Source: Actinomycetes bacterium (GTDB lineage Bacteria > Actinomycetota > Actinomycetes > Mycobacteriales > Mycobacteriaceae). From it: DNA of 64,000 nucleotides. A program made the position numbers and the translations under genes. Shown here one piece after another: positions 33,455 to 41,402 of this stretch (positions within the stretch are counted from its first letter, which is position 1; every line of letters begins with the position of its first letter). The notes below the pieces were generated by a model, which saw nothing but the letters and a program-made list of their open reading frames with translations, made no database searches and had not been told where the DNA came from. The stretch spans positions 1-64,000 of the forward strand of contig JAEYMI010000034.1 in NCBI GenBank assembly GCA_023461275.1. Direction: 5' to 3'.

Positions 33455-34567
33455 CTACCACTCGTTGGCATCAGCTGTGGCGGGGCCATCAGCTGTCGCG
33501 GCGAAGGCATCGATGATCGCCGCGACGAAGTGGTCGACGTCCTCGGCTCTGGTGTCCCAGGCGGTCATCCAGCGAACCTCACTGCGCGACGGATCCCAGT
33601 CGTAGAAGTGCACCGTCGCCCGGATTCGCTCGGCCATCCCGAACGGCAGCCGGGCGAACGCCGCATTCGCCGGACTCTCCTGGCTGAACGAGAATCCGGG
33701 CAGCGTCCCCTCGGCCATCGCCGACTCCAACGCCGCCCGAAGCCTCGCGGTCATCGCATTGGCGTGCCGTGCGTTGCGCACACCCAGATCGTCGTCGAAC
33801 AGTGCCAGGAACTGGGCCGAACTGAACCGCATCTTGCTGGTCAGCTGCGTCGACGCCTTCCGTAGATAGCCAACCCGGCCGATGCGGTCCGGATCGAGAA
33901 CCAGCACAGCCTCCGCGCCGAGCGCACCGTTCTTGGTGCCGCCGAGACTGACGACGTCGACACCGACGTCGGTGGTGAACGCCCGGAACTCGATGTCGAG
34001 AGCGGCGGCCGCGTTCCACAACCGCGAGCCGTCCACGTGCACGGTCATTCCGTGGGCGTGTGCGACCTCGCAGATGCTCCTGATCTCGTCGACGGTGTAG
34101 AGCGTTCCCAGCTCGGTGACCTGGGTGATGCTCACCGCCGCCGGCTGTGCCCGCTGTTCGTCGCCCAGATCCCCGACGGCCGCTGCGACGTCGTCGGCGG
34201 TGAGCTTGCCGTCGGCCGAATCGACTCCGAGGATCTTGATGCCGGAAACATGTTCGGGCGCAGCACCTTCGGAGGTATTGATGTGGGCGGTGGCCGGCGC
34301 GACGACGGCCGCGCCCCGCGGCAACGCGGCCGACAACGCCACGACGTTGGCGCCGGTGCCGTTGAACACCGGATAGATCTCGGCCCGCTCGCCGAACTGA
34401 CTGCGGATCACCTCACGCAGCCTTTCGGTGTACATGTCAGCCCCGTATGGCGGGAGGTGGCCGCCGTTGGACGCGACGATCGCGGCCATCACGTCAGGAT
34501 GAACGCCCGCGTAGTTGTCGCTGGCGAAGGCGTGGTGATCGGTGTCGTGAAGCGGTGTGGCGGTCAT
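33455..34567 (-). CDS. Low-specificity threonine aldolase-type PLP enzyme
   Basis: A 370-residue fold-type I PLP enzyme of the threonine aldolase/beta-eliminating lyase family. It opens with ASDNYAGVHPDVM, has VHVDGSRLWNAAAAL for cofactor contact (Asp179), and the PLP lysine is Lys212 in SLGGTKNGALGAE. The reaction is cleavage of threonine or allo-threonine to glycine and acetaldehyde. Acetaldehyde could be a substrate of the aldehyde dehydrogenase encoded next; this pairing is inference. ATG at 34567 is divergent from the nitroreductase gene. Confidence 0.88.
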   Translation of the reverse strand: MTATPLHDTDHHAFASDNYAGVHPDVMAAIVASNGGHLPPYGADMYTERLREVIRSQFGERAEIYPVFNGTGANVVALSAALPRGAAVVAPATAHINTSEGAAPEHVSGIKILGVDSADGKLTADDVAAAVGDLGDEQRAQPAAVSITQVTELGTLYTVDEIRSICEVAHAHGMTVHVDGSRLWNAAAALDIEFRAFTTDVGVDVVSLGGTKNGALGAEAVLVLDPDRIGRVGYLRKASTQLTSKMRFSSAQFLALFDDDLGVRNARHANAMTARLRAALESAMAEGTLPGFSFSQESPANAAFARLPFGMAERIRATVHFYDWDPSRSEVRWMTAWDTRAEDVDHFVAAIIDAFAATADGPATADANEW

Positions 34568-34664
34568 GGTTTCAGCGTAAGCCCGACCGTCGCCGATGCT
34601 TGTGGCGGCGAGATCGATCGTGGTCTGCGGGAATACGAGCGGCGTGAGCGTGTTGTCACCGAAC

Positions 34665-35087
34665 ATGAGCGAAGAACCGGAACTGAGCCCCACCGAGTGG
34701 GTGCGCGAGCAGACCAAGAAGATTCTCGAGCAGGGCACCACTGACGGAGTGCAGGTCATGGATCGCCCGATCGTCCTGTTCACCACCATCGGCGCGAAGT
34801 CCGGCAAGAAGCGGTACGTACCGCTCATGCGCGTCGAGGAGGACGGCAAATACGCGATGGTCGCCTCGAAGGGTGGCGCGCCGTCGCACCCGTCCTGGTA
34901 CCACAACATCAAGGCGCATCCGCAGGTCACCGTGCAGGATGGCGACACGGTCACCGAGCTCACCGCGCGCGAGGTCGACGGCGCCGAACGTGAACACTGG
35001 TGGGAGCTGGCCGTGGCCGCGTACCCGCCCTACGCGGAATATCAGACCAAAACCGACAGAGAGATTCCGGTCTTCGTCCTGGAGTGA
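34665..35087 (+). CDS. Deazaflavin (F420)-dependent nitroreductase family protein
   Basis: A 140-residue protein of the split-barrel DDN family. Diagnostic segments are VLFTTIGAKSGKKRYVPLMRVEEDGKY-like core (T-x-G-x-x-S-G-x-x-R), ASKGGAPSHPSWYHNIKAHP and the C-terminal YAEYQTKTDREIPVFVL. These enzymes use reduced coenzyme F420 to reduce quinones, nitro compounds or unsaturated substrates, and are abundant in mycobacteria and relatives. The start is ATG at 34665. Its substrate is unknown. Confidence 0.9.
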   Translation: MSEEPELSPTEWVREQTKKILEQGTTDGVQVMDRPIVLFTTIGAKSGKKRYVPLMRVEEDGKYAMVASKGGAPSHPSWYHNIKAHPQVTVQDGDTVTELTAREVDGAEREHWWELAVAAYPPYAEYQTKTDREIPVFVLE

Positions 35088-35143
35088 CTCAAGGGGTCGT
35101 GTACCCACGACCACTCGATCGGCACCTGTGCCACCCTTATGGC

Positions 35144-36163
35144 ATGACCGCCGATCCGGACGTCGAAGCACTGGCGGAACGTGTCCTCGACGCGCATCTC
35201 GCCTTCGCCAGAAGACGGCTGCTGGAATCCGGCGCCTTCGACGATCTGATCGCCACCGAGATCGACGGATTTCTCGACGACGCGGCCACAATCACGCTCG
35301 CCGAGGCCGTCACGCCGGAGATGATCAAGGACACCGCCTACAAGTACGCGGTACAGATGCCGTTGGCCGGTGTCATCCCGGAACTGGCCGGGCAGATAGC
35401 GGCCCGGCTGTACAACCATCAGGTCCAGGACGCCGTCTCGGTCGACGAGGTGATCGATCAACGACACTTCGATGCGCTCGTCGCGGCCGTCGCCGACATG
35501 GACGCGACCGATCGGATCATCAGGCGTGTCGTCGGGAGCCCGGCCGCGGTCGACATCTGTGTCGAGGTCATCGTCGCCGCCATCGAATCCGGTCTCCGCG
35601 AGTCCGCAGCCGACGACGAACCCAGAGGGCTACGGGAACGAGCCGCCGCTCGGCTGTCCTCGGCGGTTGCTCCGGTCTGGACGGTCATCGAAGCGGGCGC
35701 GGAGAAGGTGGTTCGGCCCGGGGCGCGGTTCATCCTCGATTCGGTGAAAGACGACGGAGCCGCGCAGATGCTCGACACCGCCCGCGAGATCTGGCGTAGC
35801 AATGCGTCGGAGTCGGTGGGCAACTTCCGTGAAGTGCTCACCGGCGATGACGTCGAGGACATGATCGTCGTCGGTATCGAGTTCTGGCAGACGTTTCGCG
35901 ACACCGACTATTTCCGCGAATTGCTTTACGAGGCAATCGATCAGGTGTTTGACACGCTCGGCGAGCTGACCCTCACCGACATTCTGGCCAGCCTGGGTAT
36001 CGAGCGGAGTGACCTCGTCGGAGAAGCCCACCGGTTCGGCCCGCCGGTGCTGGCAATGCTGGATCAGCGAGGCATGCTCGACGCCCTCCTGCGTCGACAG
36101 CTCGAGCCGTTCTACTCCTCGGACGCCTTCCGCGATGCGGTGGCACCCGACCGCGGAGTGTGA
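35144..36163 (+). CDS. Conserved hypothetical helical protein
   Basis: A 339-residue, Ala/Asp/Glu-rich protein predicted to be almost entirely helical. No signal peptide, membrane segment or catalytic motif is visible. Amphipathic helices such as LAERVLDAHLAFARRRLLESG and IAARLYNHQVQDAVSVDEVID run throughout, and a short basic stretch RGLRERAAARLSS lies in the middle. I do not recognise the family with confidence, though similar all-helical proteins are common in mycolic-acid actinobacteria. ATG at 35144 is the first start past the preceding nitroreductase gene, 56 nt away. Confidence 0.7.
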   Translation: MTADPDVEALAERVLDAHLAFARRRLLESGAFDDLIATEIDGFLDDAATITLAEAVTPEMIKDTAYKYAVQMPLAGVIPELAGQIAARLYNHQVQDAVSVDEVIDQRHFDALVAAVADMDATDRIIRRVVGSPAAVDICVEVIVAAIESGLRESAADDEPRGLRERAAARLSSAVAPVWTVIEAGAEKVVRPGARFILDSVKDDGAAQMLDTAREIWRSNASESVGNFREVLTGDDVEDMIVVGIEFWQTFRDTDYFRELLYEAIDQVFDTLGELTLTDILASLGIERSDLVGEAHRFGPPVLAMLDQRGMLDALLRRQLEPFYSSDAFRDAVAPDRGV

Positions 36164-36216
36164 TCCTGCGCTCAACAACTGGACCTCATGTGGGCTTGAC
36201 GTTCTAGCGTGACTCT

Positions 36217-36723
36217 ATGCGCGCGCTGACCTCCGCCGATCTGGCCCAGATCCAACACTTCAAGACGGCCTTCCGTCACCATCCGGCCGGCGTCGCGATT
36301 GTCGCCGGTGACGCACCGGACGGTCGTGCGGGACTGACCGTGTCGAGCCTCGCTTCGGTCGGTGTCGATCCGGCAGCGGTGTCGTTCTCGGTGAGCAGCG
36401 ACCGCGGGAGTGCCGGCGCGGTGCTGGCCTCGCGGACTGTTGGTATCAGTCTGCTCGACGCCCGCCACGTCGACGTGGCGCGAGCCTTCGCTCTACCGGG
36501 TGCACCGCGGTTCACCGCGGAACAGCGATGGACGGCCTTCGACGACGAGACGCCCTACCTGGCCGATGCCCCCGCAGCCCTGCGATGCCGCATTGTCGGG
36601 GTGACCCCGATCGGGGCGTCATCGCTGGTGCTGGCGGAGGTCTTCGAGATCCGTGCCGGTGACCGGTCGGTGCCGATGGTGTACGTGGACAGGATGTTCC
36701 ACGGTGTGACCGGCCGGATCTAG
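36217..36723 (+). CDS. Flavin reductase-like protein
   Basis: A 168-residue split-barrel FMN-binding protein of the flavin reductase domain family. Visible features are FRHHPAGVAIVAGD (start of the barrel), GLTVSSLASVGVDPAAVSFSVS (FMN-phosphate contact) and SLLDARHVDVARAFA. Such proteins supply reduced flavin to monooxygenases or act as reductases; no monooxygenase partner lies nearby. It overlaps the convergent DUF1059 gene by 4 nt. Confidence 0.85.
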   Translation: MRALTSADLAQIQHFKTAFRHHPAGVAIVAGDAPDGRAGLTVSSLASVGVDPAAVSFSVSSDRGSAGAVLASRTVGISLLDARHVDVARAFALPGAPRFTAEQRWTAFDDETPYLADAPAALRCRIVGVTPIGASSLVLAEVFEIRAGDRSVPMVYVDRMFHGVTGRI

Positions 36724-36968
36724 GCGCGGTCCGCGTCGTCGGGGAGCCCGGCGAACGTCTGTTTCACATCGCGGTACCAGCCCAATGCCTTACGTGGCCG
36801 ACGCCAACGGCTCTTCATGTCATCGCGGGCCGGCTGGTGGGTGGCGTCGCCGGCATTCTCCGCATCTTTGAGGTGCTGGTCTTGCGCCTCGATGATGTCG
36901 TCGGCGGTCTCGCCGCGATGGATCAGCTCGCACGGTCCGCCGAGCTGGCGGCAGGTCATCGATTTCAT
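36720..36968 (-). CDS. DUF1059-like small protein in the ECF sigma operon
   Basis: An 82-residue protein. The first 45 residues fit DUF1059 (MKSMTCRQLGGPCELIHRGE, then a helix DDIIEAQDQHLKDAE), a small domain with paired cysteines of unknown role. The rest is basic and rich in W, R and K. It lies 54 nt downstream of the ECF sigma gene on the same strand, with AAGGGAG before the ATG, so it is probably in the sigma operon and a likely member of its regulon. Confidence 0.65.
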   Translation of the reverse strand: MKSMTCRQLGGPCELIHRGETADDIIEAQDQHLKDAENAGDATHQPARDDMKSRWRRPRKALGWYRDVKQTFAGLPDDADRA

Positions 36969-37022
36969 GGTTGCTCCCTTTACGTTTCGGTGGATATCGG
37001 GGTTGGGTTCGGGTGTCAGAGC

Positions 37023-37856
37023 TCAGTGTGGTTGTGCACCGTCGCGGCGGGTCACGGTGTCCAGCACGGCGCGGTCGGCGCGGAAGGTGATGCGCGCGAC
37101 GACGCCGTCGGTGACGTCGAAATCGAACAGCACCATCGGCGTACCGCGCTGATACCAGGCCGCGCCGGGCCGGTCGTCGGCAAACACCGCGAGCGCGGAC
37201 TTCGCGCTGCCGTTGAAGAACTCGGCGATGCTGTGGCGGCCCTCGATGCGTGCCGGCGTGCCGATCGCCAGGGCCTCCGGATCGGCCGAAACGTGGGCGT
37301 CTGGTGCGAGCAACTCCAACAGGCGCGTGAAATCACCCTCGCGCGCTGCCGTCATGAAGGCGTCGACGACTTCCCAGTCGGCGAGCCGGTCGTCGGTGGC
37401 CGGCTGCCGGACCTTGGCTCGGGCGCGGGAGGCGAGTTTGCGGGCGGCGGTGGGGGAGACGTCGAGCGCGTCGGCGATCGTCGGGAAGTCGAACCCGAAT
37501 GAATCGTGCATGATGAACGCGACCCGTTCAGCGGGTGACAGTCGATCGAGTACCACGGTGAGCGCGATGCCGACGGAATCCGCCAGTGCCGCAACATCGG
37601 CCGGGTTCGGCTCGTCAGAGGCGGTGTCGACGGGCTCGGCCGGTTCCGGGACGCGAGCGCGGAGCCGGTCCAGGCAGAGCCGACTCGCGACAGTCGTCAG
37701 CCACGCGGGTGGATTCTCGATAGCGGCGTCAGTGGATTCCCACCGCAACCAGACCTGCTGCACCACGTCCTCGGCCTCGTTGTCGGTACCGAGAATCCGG
37801 GTTGCGAGGCGGATCAGTCGTGGGCGTTCGGCTTCGAACTCGTCGATCGATGTCAT
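37023..37856 (-). CDS. ECF sigma factor with C-terminal SnoaL-like domain (SigJ/ECF41-like)
   Basis: A 277-residue sigma factor. Sigma region 2 covers about 8-75 (IRLATRILGTDNEAEDVVQQ), region 4 about 105-160 (LSPAERVAFIMHDSFGFDFP then VSPTAARKLASRARAKV), and a SnoaL/NTF2-like domain about 168-277. ECF sigma factors of this layout have no separate anti-sigma factor; the C-terminal domain itself regulates activity. The DGGGK motif expected in the ECF41 linker is not found (the matching stretch reads ADPEALAIGT), so the subgroup is uncertain. A promoter matching the ECF41 consensus lies just upstream, indicating autoregulation. AGGAG precedes the ATG. Confidence 0.85.
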   Translation of the reverse strand: MTSIDEFEAERPRLIRLATRILGTDNEAEDVVQQVWLRWESTDAAIENPPAWLTTVASRLCLDRLRARVPEPAEPVDTASDEPNPADVAALADSVGIALTVVLDRLSPAERVAFIMHDSFGFDFPTIADALDVSPTAARKLASRARAKVRQPATDDRLADWEVVDAFMTAAREGDFTRLLELLAPDAHVSADPEALAIGTPARIEGRHSIAEFFNGSAKSALAVFADDRPGAAWYQRGTPMVLFDFDVTDGVVARITFRADRAVLDTVTRRDGAQPH

Positions 37857-37888
37857 CGTTGCTCCTGCTGTGAGTTGTCTCCTCCTTT

Positions 37889-37915
37889 GACGGAGCTGCC
37901 GACGCGAGTGTGACA
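37889..37915 (-). promoter_or_regulatory. ECF41-type promoter of the sigma factor gene
   Basis: On the minus strand TGTCACA (37915-37909) is followed by exactly 16 nt and then CGTC (37892-37889). This is the published ECF41 target pattern TGTCACA-N16-CGTC. It sits 33 nt upstream of the sigma factor start codon, pointing at it. Overlapping inverted repeats of TGACAC/GTGTCA flank the -35 element. Confidence 0.7.
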
Positions 37916-37950
37916 CCGGTGTGTCAGTACCGAGTGACACACTGGGCCGC

Positions 37951-38301
37951 ATGACACTTCGCGTAGGAATGATCACTGTCGACACCACCGATCCGGTCCC
38001 GTTGGCCCGGTGGTGGGCCGAGCAGGTCGGTCGCGAGATCACTCAGGAGAACGACGGGTTCTTCGTGATCGTCGCTTCCGGCGACGGTTCGCCATTGCTT
38101 GGCTTTCAGAAGGTCGACGAGCCGACCCCGGGAAAGAACCGGGTCCACCTGGACATGGTCACGTCTGATCTCGGTGCGGAAGTGGATCGGCTCGTTGCCG
38201 ACGGCGCCACCAAGATCGCCGACCACGAAATGCCCGGTTTCTCCTGGGTGACCCTCACCGATCCCGACGGCAACCAGTTCTGCGTGTCGGCGGCGCACTG
38301 A
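37951..38301 (+). CDS. VOC (glyoxalase/bleomycin-resistance) family protein
   Basis: A 116-residue protein of the vicinal-oxygen-chelate fold, with paired beta-alpha-beta-beta-beta units. Typical segments are VDTTDPVPLARWWAEQVG, KNRVHLDMVTSDLGAEVDRL and the closing FSWVTLTDPDGNQFCV. Family members bind metals or drugs; no specific activity can be read. ATG at 37951 lies 94 nt from the divergent sigma factor gene and no clear ribosome-binding site precedes it. Confidence 0.85.
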   Translation: MTLRVGMITVDTTDPVPLARWWAEQVGREITQENDGFFVIVASGDGSPLLGFQKVDEPTPGKNRVHLDMVTSDLGAEVDRLVADGATKIADHEMPGFSWVTLTDPDGNQFCVSAAH

Positions 38302-38325
38302 TCCATCTGCGCGGCTATACGCGAT

Positions 38326-38359
38326 TGTGACCGCAGCCTCTGGCGGCACTCCAGTCACA
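38326..38359 (+). promoter_or_regulatory. Nested hairpin upstream of the DUF4185 gene
   Basis: TGTGAC pairs with GTCACA, and inside it CCGC pairs with GCGG, giving a nested hairpin about 70 nt before the start of the next gene. It could be a weak terminator for the VOC gene or a leader element; the sequence does not decide. Confidence 0.25.
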
Positions 38360-38431
38360 TGCGTAACAATTGCCACTTGAATAACACCGGCAAGCGTCAC
38401 TCCTGAGCTGGTGTGGTTGGGAGTGGAAATC

Positions 38432-39853
38432 GTGCATGCCCGTCAACTCGGTGACGTCGCCGAACGTCGCACTCGCCCCGGCAGGCGACCGTCGCTGCGC
38501 GGTCGCGTCACGGTCAGCGTGGTGGCCGTGGTGTCGTCGGCCCTTGCCTCACTGGTCGGGGTCGGACACGCGGTGGCGGCACCATGCGGTAACGCCGGGA
38601 ACGGTTCCAGTGCGTTCGGGTCGTCGGGATCGGGATCCACGGGTTCGGCCGGATCGTCAGTGTTGCTCGGATCAGTCGGGTCGACCGGATCCGGTGGCGC
38701 CCGCTCAACCGGGCCACAGGGTCCGCTGCCGTTCTACCTCACGCCGACATCGCGAACCGTGTCGTGGGTGACCGGCCCCCGAAGCCCCAACTCGACCTTC
38801 AACCGGTTCGGAATCTCGGGTACCGACCTCGGTATCAGCTGGGACAACGGCAGCGGTCAGACGTTGATGGCATTCGGGGACACGTTCGGCAATTGTTCGC
38901 TCGCGGGCCAACAGTGGCGACACAACGTCCTGCTGCGGACTACGGATACCGATCTTGGCAACGGCATCTCGGTGCCCGACGGGGTCGCCGGCGACGATCG
39001 ATCGGGGACGGTGATCGCACCCGGAAAGCCGAACTTCGCGCAAGAAATCATTGCAGCCCTGGGCATCTCGGGGATCGAGGTCACCGACATCCCGACCGCG
39101 GCGACCTCGGTGTCGTTGGGCGACGGCCGATTCCGCCAGATCATCAACTACATGTCGGTGCGATCCTGGGGGTCCGCCGGACACTGGGTCACCAATTTCT
39201 CGGCCATCGCCTACTCCGACAACAACGGCCAGAGTTGGCAGACCGACCAGAACACGATCTTGGTGAATGCACCGGTCACGCTCGCACTGCCGCGCGGACT
39301 TCCGCGGGTCAACGCGAACAACGGGAAGTTCCAGCAGAACGCCTACGTCCGCGGGCACGCCACACCGGGCACCGACGACGGCGACTACATGTACCAATTC
39401 GGTACGCCCAATGGACGTTTCGGTGCCGGGTTCCTTGCCAGGTTCAAACCCACCGATGTTCTCAGTCTGGATAGCTATCAGTACTGGGCCGGCGGTACGC
39501 GCGGCTGGGTGGACGATATCGGCCTCATTCCCGACGACGGCTCGGCGATCGTGGTACCCGCGCCGGTCACCGAACTCTCAGTGGCGTGGAGTCCGTACCT
39601 GAACAAGTACGTGATGCTCGACGGGGACAACGGCATCCGCATTCGTACCGCCTCGCGTCCGCAGGGGCCGTGGAGTGCGCCGACCAACATCGTTGCACCC
39701 GGTGCCGTCGTGCTCTACGGGCCGATGATGCTACCCACCTCGCCTGCGTTACAGGGCAATTCGCCGAATCTGTTCTTCAACGCATCGAGGTGGAGTGACT
39801 ACAACGTGATGCTGGTCAAGACCGATCTGAGTCGTGTTCCGGGGCTTCGGTAG
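38432..39853 (+). CDS. Secreted DUF4185 protein
   Basis: A 473-residue exported protein. A signal peptide with hydrophobic core VSVVAVVSSALASLVGVG ends at AVAA near residue 50. A Gly/Ser-rich linker follows (about 53-100), then a DUF4185 domain (about 105-470) with GISGTDLGISWDNGSGQTLM, AFGDTFG, FSAIAYSDNNGQSWQ and ELSVAWSPYLNKYVML. DUF4185 resembles a five-bladed beta-propeller of the glycosidase type, but activity is unproven. GTG at 38432 is chosen because GGGAG lies 8 nt before it. It converges on and overlaps the PLP enzyme gene by 38 nt. Confidence 0.8.
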   Translation: MHARQLGDVAERRTRPGRRPSLRGRVTVSVVAVVSSALASLVGVGHAVAAPCGNAGNGSSAFGSSGSGSTGSAGSSVLLGSVGSTGSGGARSTGPQGPLPFYLTPTSRTVSWVTGPRSPNSTFNRFGISGTDLGISWDNGSGQTLMAFGDTFGNCSLAGQQWRHNVLLRTTDTDLGNGISVPDGVAGDDRSGTVIAPGKPNFAQEIIAALGISGIEVTDIPTAATSVSLGDGRFRQIINYMSVRSWGSAGHWVTNFSAIAYSDNNGQSWQTDQNTILVNAPVTLALPRGLPRVNANNGKFQQNAYVRGHATPGTDDGDYMYQFGTPNGRFGAGFLARFKPTDVLSLDSYQYWAGGTRGWVDDIGLIPDDGSAIVVPAPVTELSVAWSPYLNKYVMLDGDNGIRIRTASRPQGPWSAPTNIVAPGAVVLYGPMMLPTSPALQGNSPNLFFNASRWSDYNVMLVKTDLSRVPGLR

Positions 39854-41402
39854 CCGAATCGACGTCCACAGAACCGTCGTTTGCCGGGTCGGTGTTTGCC
39901 GGATCGACGGCAGCTGAGTCGGCCGTCGGCGAACAGTAGGCGGCCAGGAATTCGGCCAACAGCCGCGCGGTGATCGGCCGGGGCAATGACTCCACGGCCG
40001 CGATGATCGCGGGCATGTCGAGTTGGTCGGCGCCACCGGCGTGCGGATCGATACCAGCACCCAGCAAGACTTGCTCGGCGGCATCACTGGGCAACGCCAA
40101 AGCATCTGCGACGGTGACCGTTCCGGCGTCAAATGCCGCAGCCAGCTCGGCGAGAGCCGGGGGCGCAGCGGCCGGGGGAGCCCCCGCGACATCGGCCGCC
40201 GCACGACCCGCCGCCTCGATGAACTCCTCTGCCACTGTGGCGGTGACCGGCGTGATGGTGAGGTGGGCGGTCGCGGGCAACACCGAGCCGTCGGTCTGGG
40301 TGAACCGGGGCTGGGCCTGGACGGTGAATCCGAGCTCGGCCATCGCGGAGCCCCACCGATGCGGATCGACGGGTTCGGCGGCGTCCTCGTCTGCGGCAAC
40401 AGCAAAGACCGGTCCGGTGGGCGCACCCACCACGCGAAGCCCCGGAATCGAGGCGAATGCCCCGAGCAATCGTTGGGTGACCGACTCGACGGTGGCGACG
40501 AGTTCACCGAATCCGGCGTCGCCCAACGTCTTCGACACAGCCCACGCCGCAGCGAGCCCACCCGCGGACCTCGAACCAAGCAAGGTCGGGTTGACGACCG
40601 GATAGCCGGGCCAGTCGGTCAGCGAGAAGTACTGGGCGCGATGACGATCCCGGTTGGTGTACAGCAGCAGCGAGGATCCCTTCGGCGCATAGCCGTACTT
40701 GTGCAGGTCTGCCGACAAGCTGGTGACGCCCGGAACGCGAAAGTCCCACGGCGGCACGTCCTGCCACCACGGCAGGGCGAATCCGCCGAGGCAGGCATCG
40801 ACATGGAACTCGATCGACTCCGAGCGGGCGATGTCGGCGATGTCAGCGATCGGATCGAGGGTGCCGGTGGGGTAGTTCGGTGCCGATGCGACGATCAGGA
40901 CGGTATCGGCGTCGATGGCGGCCGCGACCGATGCGGGATCGACAGCCGTGGTCACCGGTGACACGGGAACGCGAATCGCTCTGACGCCGAACAGATCAGC
41001 GGCTTTCAGGAAAGCTGCATGCGCGGTGGTCGGCAGCACCATCGACGCCGCGCCGGGAGCGGCGCCGGCCGCGTCGCGCGCCGACTTGACCGCCAGCAGG
41101 CAACTCTCTGTGCCACCGGACGTGACCGAGCCGACCGTGGTCGGACCGTGAAAAACTGTGCGGCCCAGAGTGATCAGATCCTGCTCCATCCGCGCCACGG
41201 AACTGAACACGGTCGGGTCGAGTCCATTGATCGACTGCACCTGCCGGGCTGCCGCGGCCGCCACGTCGTCGAGGATCGCGAGTCCGGGATCGTAGACATA
41301 GGAGAGGATGCGTCCGCCGTGCGTCGGTGCGTCCTGCGCGCGCAGGGCGGTCAGTTCAGCGAGCGCGGCTCGGGCGCGTTCCTCGATGTCGTGAGTATTC
41401 AT
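39816..41402 (-). CDS. Sphingosine-phosphate-lyase-like PLP-dependent decarboxylase
   Basis: A 528-residue group II PLP enzyme. The active-site lysine is Lys235 in SADLHKYGYAPKGSS, the pattern of sphingosine-1-phosphate lyases and related decarboxylases. Other family segments are SVTSGGTESCLLAVKSARD, HVDACLGGFALPW and ADTVLIVASAPNYPTGT. About 110 residues after 420 form an Ala/Pro-rich, low-complexity tail. ATG at 41402 overlaps the symporter stop (ATGA), and the three genes 44738-39816 form an operon. In bacteria such enzymes may act on long-chain base phosphates or other amino compounds; the substrate here is unknown. Confidence 0.85.
   Translation of the reverse strand: MNTHDIEERARAALAELTALRAQDAPTHGGRILSYVYDPGLAILDDVAAAAARQVQSINGLDPTVFSSVARMEQDLITLGRTVFHGPTTVGSVTSGGTESCLLAVKSARDAAGAAPGAASMVLPTTAHAAFLKAADLFGVRAIRVPVSPVTTAVDPASVAAAIDADTVLIVASAPNYPTGTLDPIADIADIARSESIEFHVDACLGGFALPWWQDVPPWDFRVPGVTSLSADLHKYGYAPKGSSLLLYTNRDRHRAQYFSLTDWPGYPVVNPTLLGSRSAGGLAAAWAVSKTLGDAGFGELVATVESVTQRLLGAFASIPGLRVVGAPTGPVFAVAADEDAAEPVDPHRWGSAMAELGFTVQAQPRFTQTDGSVLPATAHLTITPVTATVAEEFIEAAGRAAADVAGAPPAAAPPALAELAAAFDAGTVTVADALALPSDAAEQVLLGAGIDPHAGGADQLDMPAIIAAVESLPRPITARLLAEFLAAYCSPTADSAAVDPANTDPANDGSVDVDSATEAPEHDSDRS

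Noticed and set aside
31406..33865. An 819-codon open frame on the + strand, one of the longest open frames in the window
   Set aside because: It lies antisense to the DUF1684 and aldehyde dehydrogenase genes, which have clear family motifs. Its translation shows no domain, is rich in G, R, D and V, and is explained by high GC in the third codon position.
38326..38359. TGTGA and TCACA half-sites as a CRP-type site
   Set aside because: The half-sites are about 23 nt apart, whereas CRP sites have a 6-nt spacer.
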